30,287 bases of DNA, taken from contig DASUTB010000110.1 in assembly GCA_036374835.1 (NCBI GenBank), positions 1 to 30,287 on the forward strand, given 5' to 3'. The translations under genes and the position numbers were made by a program. This DNA comes from DASUTB01 sp036374835. Its GTDB lineage: Bacteria; Actinomycetota; Actinomycetes; Jiangellales; Jiangellaceae. A model generated the notes under the pieces. The model was not told the origin of the DNA. It saw only the letters and a program-made list of their open reading frames with translations, and did not search any database. Below, piece after piece: positions 25,022-30,287 of this stretch (position 1 is the first letter of the stretch; every line of letters begins with the position of its first letter).

Positions 25022-26257
25022 ATGGCCCAGACGTGGACGAGCTCGGATCCGGGCATTACCACGCACACCGCCCGCGATGGTGTCGTGACGCCACCGCTTT
25101 CATTTGGAGCGGCATGGCTGTTGCGCATGCTGCGCGACGGCGTGCCGCGGACCCGCTCGGAGATCGCCGAGATCACCGGCCTCGCCCGGTCCACGGTCGC
25201 CCAGCGCGTGGACGCGCTGCTCAGCAGCGATCTCGTCGGCGCCGCCGGTGAGGCCCGGTCCACCGGTGGACGGCCACCGACGCGGTTCGCCTTCAACCCC
25301 CTCGCGCGCATCGTGCTCGCCGCAGACGTCGGAGCCACCCATATCCATCTCGCTGTCACCGACCTTGGCGCCAACGTTCTCGCCGAACATCACGAGAATC
25401 TCGACATCGCCCTCGGCCCCGAGACGGTGCTCTCGCGCGTCGCCGAGCACGGCCGGCGGCTCATCGCCGAAGCCGGCCGCCCGCCGGACGAACTCGTCGG
25501 CATCGGAGTCGGACTACCGGGACCCGTCGAACACGCCACCGGACGGCCGATCAGCCCGCCGATCATGCCCGGCTGGGACGGCTTCGACGTACCCGGGTTC
25601 ATGCAGGCCGAGTTCGACCGGATCACCGTCGTCGACAACGACGTGAACATCATGGCGCTCGGCGAACACTTCAGCGTCTATCCCGATGTCGCCAACCTCG
25701 TCTTCGTCAAGGTGGCCACCGGCATCGGCAGCGGCATCATCATCGACGGCGAGTTGCGCCGCGGGGCGCAGGGCTCAGCCGGCGACCTCGGGCACCTGCA
25801 CGTCCCGCACGACGAGGAGGTCGTGTGCCACTGCGGGAACATCGGCTGCCTCGAGGCTGTGGCCAGCGGCAAGGCGATTGCGGCAAAGCTACGTGCCGCC
25901 GGGATCGACGCGGATACGAGCGCCGACGTCGTGGGGCTGGCCAGGGCCGGCTCGGCGGAGACCATCCCGCTCGTGCGCGACGCCGGCCGGATGATCGGCG
26001 AGGTGCTCGCCTCGGTCGTCAGCCTGCTCAACCCGTCCGTCATCGTTCTTGGCGGCCCGATCGCCGAGGCCGGCGAGGGTCTGCTCGCCGGGGTGCGGGA
26101 GGTCGTCTACCGGCGCTCGCTTCCGCTGGCGACCCAGCACCTGCGCATAGTCCGTTCGCAGCTCGGCGACCGTTCGGGCGCGGTCGGCGCGGCGGTCGAG
26201 CTCATCGAGCACGTGCTCGACCCCGACCACATCGACGCCCTCCTCAAACCCACCTAG
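25022..26257 (+). CDS. ROK family transcriptional regulator (sugar importer repressor)
   Basis: From ATG 25022 the protein has 411 residues; the frame is open further upstream, but that part covers the divergent promoter and is not conserved in character. A winged helix-turn-helix lies at about 32-82 (RTRSEIAEITGLARSTVAQRVDALLSS), followed by the STGGRPPTRF linker. The ROK domain contains LAADVGATHIHLAV, the zinc motif CHCGNIGCLE and VVSLLNPSVIVLGG. It probably senses the imported sugar or a derivative and represses the divergent importer operon. It is clearly different from XylR. No strong ribosome site precedes the ATG. Confidence 0.85.
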   Translation: MAQTWTSSDPGITTHTARDGVVTPPLSFGAAWLLRMLRDGVPRTRSEIAEITGLARSTVAQRVDALLSSDLVGAAGEARSTGGRPPTRFAFNPLARIVLAADVGATHIHLAVTDLGANVLAEHHENLDIALGPETVLSRVAEHGRRLIAEAGRPPDELVGIGVGLPGPVEHATGRPISPPIMPGWDGFDVPGFMQAEFDRITVVDNDVNIMALGEHFSVYPDVANLVFVKVATGIGSGIIIDGELRRGAQGSAGDLGHLHVPHDEEVVCHCGNIGCLEAVASGKAIAAKLRAAGIDADTSADVVGLARAGSAETIPLVRDAGRMIGEVLASVVSLLNPSVIVLGGPIAEAGEGLLAGVREVVYRRSLPLATQHLRIVRSQLGDRSGAVGAAVELIEHVLDPDHIDALLKPT

Positions 26258-26262
26258 ATCCG

Positions 26263-26350
26263 AATGATCACGTAAACGCCGCTGCGCACCGCATAACGAC
26301 TCGTTGACGGGTCGCCAAGGGTTACATTGCGCCCCTACGTCGTTGACGTG
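26263..26350. repeat. Palindromic intergenic element A3 (right end degenerate)
   Basis: AATGATCACGTAAACG (26263-26278) begins five bases after the ROK stop, followed by CGCCGCTGCGCA and TTGACGGGTCGC as in A1 and A2. The right end is reduced to CGTTGACGTG (26341-26350), matching CGTTAACGTG of A2 but lacking the final ATCATT. It fills the gap between the convergent ROK and vapC genes. Confidence 0.8.
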
Positions 26351-26356
26351 CCGCCG

Positions 26357-26785
26357 TCAGGCCAGTGGATGAGCCGTCCGGACATCGGCAAACCGCGCAA
26401 AGTCGCGATCCGTCGTCACGATCTCGCTCCCGGTCTCCACCGCGAGTGCGGCCAGGTGGGCGTCGGTGACGAGATTGCCACGAGCGTCCGCCTTCCGGCA
26501 CTGCGCCTGGAACAACTGCCAGTGTCTGGCGGCCGGCTCGAGCATGATGCAGTGATCGTGGCTGCGGACGTCGTCGACGAAGGCGAATGCGCTATCGAGC
26601 GGGCTGGGCGGATCGAAGACGCGGCGATGCGTCACGATACGAACGAAAGCGGTCAGCACCATGCTGGTCACCGCGAACGGCTCGTCACCGGCGAGCACAG
26701 CACGAAGCCAACCGTTGTACTCGGCATGCCGCGGCGCGTCCTCCCGGTGTGCGTAGACGAGCACGTTGGCGTCAAGCAGCCGCAT
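26357..26785 (-). CDS. vapC: VapC-like PIN-domain toxin ribonuclease
   Basis: The 142-residue PIN protein starts MRLLDANVLVYAHRED with acidic Asp5, and carries NLVTDAHLAALA and TTDRDFARF for the other metal-binding Asp residues. The subfamily replaces the usual central Glu region with VLTAFVRIVTH, as in other TA-system VapCs. Such toxins cleave RNA (tRNA or rRNA) when the antitoxin is degraded. It overlaps the vapB stop by 14 bases, so expression is tightly coupled. The gene is intact. Confidence 0.88.
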   Translation of the reverse strand: MRLLDANVLVYAHREDAPRHAEYNGWLRAVLAGDEPFAVTSMVLTAFVRIVTHRRVFDPPSPLDSAFAFVDDVRSHDHCIMLEPAARHWQLFQAQCRKADARGNLVTDAHLAALAVETGSEIVTTDRDFARFADVRTAHPLA

Positions 26786-27017
26786 CGGCGTCCATCAGGT
26801 CATAGAGTGCAGCGGTGTCGTCGAGATCGACCCCTGGGCGCAAGCCGTTGCCGCCGAACGTCGTCAACGTCGCGGGCCGCTGCTGCGGCCGCTCCCGCCG
26901 TGCCAGCATCTCCCTGAGCGCATCCTCGAATATCGAGTTCAGGCTGCGACGGTTGCGAGCCGCAAGCTCCTTAGCCCTGGCAAGCAGCTCGTCGTCGATC
27001 CGGACCGTAGTGCGCAT
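26772..27017 (-). CDS. vapB: VapB-like ribbon-helix-helix antitoxin
   Basis: The 81-residue protein opens MRTTVRIDDELLARAKELA, a ribbon-helix-helix DNA-binding fold, with RRSLNSIFEDALREML as its second helix region. The C-terminal tail (about 48-81), which includes DLDDTAALYDLMDA, is the likely toxin-binding part. It would neutralise VapC and repress its own operon through the palindrome just upstream. Confidence 0.87.
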   Translation of the reverse strand: MRTTVRIDDELLARAKELAARNRRSLNSIFEDALREMLARRERPQQRPATLTTFGGNGLRPGVDLDDTAALYDLMDADAAA

Positions 27018-27034
27018 ACATCTAAGTGTCAGCC

Positions 27035-27054
27035 CTTGACATCAAAATGTCAAG
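27035..27054. promoter_or_regulatory. VapB operator in the vapBC promoter
   Basis: CTTGACAT and ATGTCAAG are perfect 8-base arms around CAAA, 18 bases before the vapB ATG. On the minus strand TTGACA is also a good -35 box, so bound VapB would block the promoter. Little leader remains between the promoter and the ATG. Confidence 0.7.
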
Positions 27055-27059
27055 ATCGA

Positions 27060-28283
27060 CTATGTTTCGCTAAGAGGGACCGCCGTATCGGCGAGCTTCG
27101 CCGCGTCCAGCTCCCGCTTCGACGTGATGAGCTCCTCCAGCGGAGCGGTGCCGTCGTCCCACATGTTGACGTGCATGCCCGCCACCGCGCGTCCGTCCTT
27201 CAGCCAGATCGCCTGGAACACACGCCCGTCGACGTCCCCGCGCAGCACCACGTCGTCGTAGCCGCCGGGTGGCGCGTGCCCGATGTACTCCATGCCGAGG
27301 TCGTACTGGTCGGTGAAGAAGAACGGCAACTTGTCGTACGACACGTCCTGGCCGAGCATCGCGCGTGCCGCCGCGGGGCCGCCGTCCAGCGCGTTCGCCC
27401 AGTGCTCGACCCGCACGCGGGTCCCCAACACCGGATGGTCGATGGCGGCGACATCGCCGGCGGCGAAGATGTCCGGATCGGACGTGCGCAGCGACGCGTC
27501 CACCGCGACGCCGTTCTCGATCGTCAGGCCGGCCGCCTCGGCCAGTTCGACGCGTGGGCTGATGCCGATGCCGACGACAACCGTATCGGCCATGATCTCG
27601 TGACCGTCGGACGTCACGACGGCCACGACACGCCCGTTGTCGCCGACGACCTTGTCCACTCCGGTCCCGAGCCGCAGGTCGACACCGTGCTCGCGGTGCA
27701 GTCCGGCGAACACGTCCGCCACGCGGTCGCCCATCACCGACTGCAATGGCCGCTCGGCAACCTCGACCAGCGTGACCTCCGCGCCGAGCGAGCGAGCAGC
27801 GGCCGCGACCTCGAGCCCGATCCAGCCGCCGCCGATCACCGCCACCCGGTGGCCCTCGGTAAGCACATCGCGCAGGTGGTCCGAGTCGGGCAGCTCACGC
27901 AGATACCGCACATCCTCGAGCTCGGCCCCGGGCACGTCCAGCCGCCGCGGGGTCGACCCGGTCGCCAGCAGGAGCTTGGAATAGCCGACGCGCTCGCCGC
28001 CGGCGGTCTCCACCTCGTGCTCGTCCCGGTGCAGGGCGATCGCCTCGGTACCGAGCCGGAGTTCGACGTTGTTCTCGGCGTACCACGACTCAGGATGGAC
28101 GAACGCCTGGTCGCGTTCGTCGTTTCCCAACAAATAGCCCTTGGACAACGGCGGGCGCTCATAGGGACGCTCGTCCTCGGCCGCGAGCAACACAACGGAA
28201 CCGTCGAAACCTTCGTCGCGCAGTGTCTCGGCCGCCTTGGCGCCCGCGAGACCACCGCCGACGATCACCATCTGATCGGTCAT
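27060..28283 (-). CDS. FAD/NAD(P)-dependent ferredoxin reductase-like oxidoreductase
   Basis: The ATG at 28283 follows GAGGAAGG by eight bases; 407 residues. It shows an FAD-binding loop, VIVGGGLAGAKAAETL (6-21), PYERPPLSKGYL, a second NAD(P)-binding loop, VAVIGGGWIGLEVAAAA, and the FAD contact SDPDIFAAGDVA. A C-terminal reductase domain follows. This is the BphA4/putidaredoxin reductase type, which moves electrons from NAD(P)H to ferredoxin or rubredoxin for a P450 or dioxygenase. No such partner is encoded nearby, so the role is open; AIF-like or nitrite-reductase-related functions are alternatives. It lies beside element B2. Confidence 0.85.
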   Translation of the reverse strand: MTDQMVIVGGGLAGAKAAETLRDEGFDGSVVLLAAEDERPYERPPLSKGYLLGNDERDQAFVHPESWYAENNVELRLGTEAIALHRDEHEVETAGGERVGYSKLLLATGSTPRRLDVPGAELEDVRYLRELPDSDHLRDVLTEGHRVAVIGGGWIGLEVAAAARSLGAEVTLVEVAERPLQSVMGDRVADVFAGLHREHGVDLRLGTGVDKVVGDNGRVVAVVTSDGHEIMADTVVVGIGISPRVELAEAAGLTIENGVAVDASLRTSDPDIFAAGDVAAIDHPVLGTRVRVEHWANALDGGPAAARAMLGQDVSYDKLPFFFTDQYDLGMEYIGHAPPGGYDDVVLRGDVDGRVFQAIWLKDGRAVAGMHVNMWDDGTAPLEELITSKRELDAAKLADTAVPLSET

Positions 28284-28324
28284 CTCACTGACCTTCCTCA
28301 CTCAATGCGCACCTGTCAACCGCT

Positions 28325-28420
28325 AGTAGATTGATCACGTTCGGTATGAGTCACGTAGCTTCATTAGGTTTGCATGCCTGGCGAAGCTACGTGAGTCCTA
28401 CCGAACGTGATCAATCTACT
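28325..28420. repeat. Long hairpin element B2 (TGATCACGTT-type)
   Basis: This 96-bp element has perfect 22-bp outer arms: 28325-28346 starts AGTAGATTGATCACGTTCGG and pairs with 28399-28420. Inner 11-bp arms CACGTAGCTTC (28352-28362) and GAAGCTACGTG pair as well, with a GCATGCC loop segment. The right arm contains the dgt stop codon (28411-28413), because TGATCA reads TGA on both strands. It lies between dgt and the reductase gene, on the right edge of the block between dnaG and dgt. It is an essentially complete version of B1. Confidence 0.88.
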
Positions 28421-29643
28421 CCGGTCAGGCGGGCGTGCCACTCATTGGCGGACGCGTCGGTGAGCGAAGCCACCTGGTCGACGATCACGCGTAGCCGTTG
28501 CGCGTCGCCCGAGGCGGCCGCCCAGTCCTCGGCGAACGACGGCTCGAGGTCGTCCGGCGCCCGCTTGGCCAGCGCCGTCACGAGCTCGTGCAGTATCTCG
28601 CGCTGCTCGACGTAGACCGGTTCGCGATCGCGTGCGGTCATCACGTACACCGCGGCCAGGCCCTTGAGTACCGCGATCTCCAGTCGGGTCTCGCGTTTGA
28701 CGACCAGGTCCGCGGCGTACCGCGTGAGCGGACCACTGCCGTACCGCTCACGCGTGGCGATCTCGGTCGCGTCGCAGTACCGGCCGATGAGCTGGCTGGT
28801 CATGTCCTTGAGCGCGGCGAGCGTGCGGCGGCTGCCGTCATAGGCGTGCACCCAGAACGGTAGGGCGGTCAACCGATCGAGGCCGTCGAGGATCTCGTCC
28901 GGGTCACCGTCCGGCCAGTACCAGTCGCGGGTCAGCGCGGCGATCACGGCACGCTCGCCCGGATCGCGCAGCTTCGGACCCAGCACCAGCCGTCCGGCCA
29001 CGATCGCATCCTCGACGTCATGCACGCAGTACGCGACATCGTCCGCGAAATCCATCACTTGTGCTTCCACGCACAGCCGGTCCGCCGGGGCGCCGGTCCG
29101 CATCCACGTGAACACGTCCAGATCGTCGGCGTACACGCCGAACTTCGTCCCGGTCTCCGGCGAGCGCGGCCAGGGATATTTCGTCGCCGCATCGAGGCTG
29201 GCCCGCGTCAGGTTCAGCCCGGCCGTGCGTCCGTCCGGATGGGCGGCTTTCGCCTCGAGGCGGGTGAGCAGCCGCAGCGTCTGGGCGTTGGCCTCGAAGC
29301 CGCCGATATCCGCCGCGATGTCGTCGAGGGCCTGCTCCCCGTTGTGGCCGTACGGCGGATGGCCGAGATCGTGCGCCAGGCATGCCGTGTCGACGACGTC
29401 CGGGTCGCACCCGAGCTTCTTACCGAGCTCGCGACCGACCTGGGCGACTTCGAGGGTGTGGGTGAGCCGGTTGCGCACGAAGTCGTCCGTACCAGGCGCC
29501 ACGACCTGCGTCTTGGCCGCCAGCCGGCGCAGCGACGCGGAGTGCACGATCCGGGCGCGGTCACGCTCGAACTCCGTGCGCGCCGAGTGCTTCACCGGCT
29601 CGGCGGCCCAGCGTTCCCGGTCGGTCTCGATGTAACCGCTCAT
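28411..29643 (-). CDS. dgt: Deoxyguanosinetriphosphate triphosphohydrolase-like HD protein
   Basis: It hydrolyses dGTP or other dNTPs to deoxynucleoside and triphosphate. The 410-residue protein starts at ATG 29643 (MSGYIETDRERW); a TTG one codon earlier is unlikely. HD-domain metal ligands are visible: His62 (RLTHTLEVAQVGRELG), His91-Asp92 (LAHDLGHPPYGHNGEQ) and a later Asp in DFADDVAYCVHDVEDA. RIVHSASLRRLAAKTQV is the family N-terminal motif. In M. tuberculosis dgt lies directly beside dnaG, but here about 10 kb separates them. Its stop codon lies inside element B2. Confidence 0.93.
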   Translation of the reverse strand: MSGYIETDRERWAAEPVKHSARTEFERDRARIVHSASLRRLAAKTQVVAPGTDDFVRNRLTHTLEVAQVGRELGKKLGCDPDVVDTACLAHDLGHPPYGHNGEQALDDIAADIGGFEANAQTLRLLTRLEAKAAHPDGRTAGLNLTRASLDAATKYPWPRSPETGTKFGVYADDLDVFTWMRTGAPADRLCVEAQVMDFADDVAYCVHDVEDAIVAGRLVLGPKLRDPGERAVIAALTRDWYWPDGDPDEILDGLDRLTALPFWVHAYDGSRRTLAALKDMTSQLIGRYCDATEIATRERYGSGPLTRYAADLVVKRETRLEIAVLKGLAAVYVMTARDREPVYVEQREILHELVTALAKRAPDDLEPSFAEDWAAASGDAQRLRVIVDQVASLTDASANEWHARLTGVD

Positions 29644-29660
29644 CAAGCCCGAGACTACAG

Positions 29661-29729
29661 AATGATCACGTTAAGCATGGAAACCCCGGCCAAACCACCC
29701 TTGCAGTCCTGCCAAACCACGGACGATCC
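29661..29729. repeat. Element C2 (TGATCACGTT-type, single end)
   Basis: It begins AATGATCACGTTAAGC, then GAAACCCCGGCCA, CAAACCACGGAC and GATCC, paralleling C1. It lies 17 bases upstream of the dgt start and 21 bases downstream of the sortase stop. No inverted partner end was found. Confidence 0.75.
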
Positions 29730-29750
29730 GAGCATCGGCCGGGTGCGGCC

Positions 29751-30287
29751 TCAGGCCGGTTCGGCGATGGCGATGGTGTTCGACTGCCAGGTTGTGCCGT
29801 CCCAGTCGTTGCACGTCACGATGACGATCCGTCCCGGCACGGTCTGGCTGAACAACTCCTCGGCACGACGCGGCAGCTCGTCCTGCGCGAGCGTCTCGAC
29901 CGAACTGACGGTGTAGGTCACGCCGCCCACCTCGACCGTCTCACCCGGGGCCAGCTCGTCGATGTCGTCGAACACACCGCCACCGGTCCGCACGCTGTGC
30001 CCGACAAGAATCGCCGAACCCGTCTCCGCACCGACCTGGGCGCCCTCGCTCCACCAGCCGACCACACCAGGATCATGGGGCGGGACGAGCACCCGGTTCG
30101 AACTCGAGATCGGCACGACCGGCGCCGCCAGACCCAGGCTCGGAATCTCGATCGAATACAGACCGCTCGTGGTCTCGGCCGCTGTCTCCTCAGCCGGCTC
30201 GGTCGACTGCGGGACGGGCGTCTCCACGAACTTCTCCGCCGCCGGCGTGTTGAACTCGATCCGCTCATTGCCCCAGCCGATCGGATC
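29751..30287 (-). CDS. Sortase, class E/F-like (partial, N-terminus outside)
   Basis: The frame is open from the stop at 29751 to the right edge (178 residues visible), so the signal/membrane anchor and early domain lie outside. The visible part begins DPIGWGNERIEF, followed by a Thr/Glu/Pro-rich linker. The sortase beta-barrel follows: GLYSIEIPSLGLAAPVVPI, VLVPPHDPGVVGWWSEG, the catalytic His in AILVGHSV and the catalytic Cys in IVIVTCNDWDG. Sortases join secreted proteins to the cell wall or process surface proteins. After Cys, the stretch TTWQSNTIAIA has Gln where actinobacterial relatives usually have the catalytic-region Arg, so activity should be treated cautiously. Confidence 0.82.
   Translation of the reverse strand, partial: DPIGWGNERIEFNTPAAEKFVETPVPQSTEPAEETAAETTSGLYSIEIPSLGLAAPVVPISSSNRVLVPPHDPGVVGWWSEGAQVGAETGSAILVGHSVRTGGGVFDDIDELAPGETVEVGGVTYTVSSVETLAQDELPRRAEELFSQTVPGRIVIVTCNDWDGTTWQSNTIAIAEPA

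Noticed and set aside
26357..26785. VapC as an inactive toxin because the usual central Glu motif is not obvious
   Set aside because: This PIN subfamily commonly has the VL.AFVRIVTH form, and the terminal Asp motifs are intact.

Overview
The window is GC-rich bacterial DNA with actinobacterial hallmarks: an actinobacterial-type xylose isomerase, a CsoR-type copper box, a class E/F-like sortase, linked dgt and dnaG genes, frequent GTG starts and many 4-bp ATGA/GTGA gene overlaps. The lineage cannot be fixed from the sequence alone. The acidic Ser/Asp/Glu linker of the solute-binding lipoprotein and the xylan theme fit a soil or halotolerant actinomycete, but that is inference.

Layout. (1) 1-10.6 kb is a xylan/xylose region. 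A secreted xylanase-like protein with tandem carbohydrate-binding modules (minus strand, cut by the left edge) diverges from a four-gene coupled operon: GH3 beta-xylosidase-like enzyme, Gfo/Idh/MocA dehydrogenase, DUF6807 (PmoA-like) protein and cupin. Convergent to it lies xylB-xylR(ROK)-xylA. A motif shared upstream of xylB and xylA is a candidate XylR operator. (2) 10.8-15.1 kb holds an HtrA-like protease without a visible membrane anchor, tRNA-Asn(GTT) with a terminator, the copZ-copA copper-efflux pair behind a CsoR-type box, and a conserved hypothetical gene. (3) 15.2-18.5 kb (minus) holds a group 1/2 sigma-70 factor and the primase dnaG. (4) 18.7-26.3 kb is a second sugar locus: an ABC importer (ATPase, permease, binding protein), a Gfo/Idh dehydrogenase and a TIM-barrel sugar isomerase on the minus strand, with a divergent ROK regulator. 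(5) 26.4-28.3 kb holds a VapBC toxin-antitoxin pair and a ferredoxin-reductase-like flavoprotein. (6) 28.4 kb to the end holds dgt (dGTPase) and a sortase cut by the right edge.

How the parts work together. Extracellular xylan would be cut by the left-edge enzyme, xylo-oligosaccharides hydrolysed in the cytoplasm by the GH3 enzyme, and xylose taken through XylA and XylB to xylulose 5-phosphate. The two dehydrogenase-containing cassettes look like oxidative routes for unidentified sugars or glycosides.

The most unusual content is between the genes. A set of dispersed palindromic elements, none with a protein, shares the terminal motif TGATCACGTT. They occupy at least seven intergenic gaps, often abut or supply stop codons, and fall into at least three subtypes. 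Two of them flank the ~9.6-kb sugar/VapBC/reductase block that separates dnaG from dgt, two genes that are adjacent in Mycobacterium tuberculosis. A different five-copy alternating inverted array lies between dnaG and the sigma gene.
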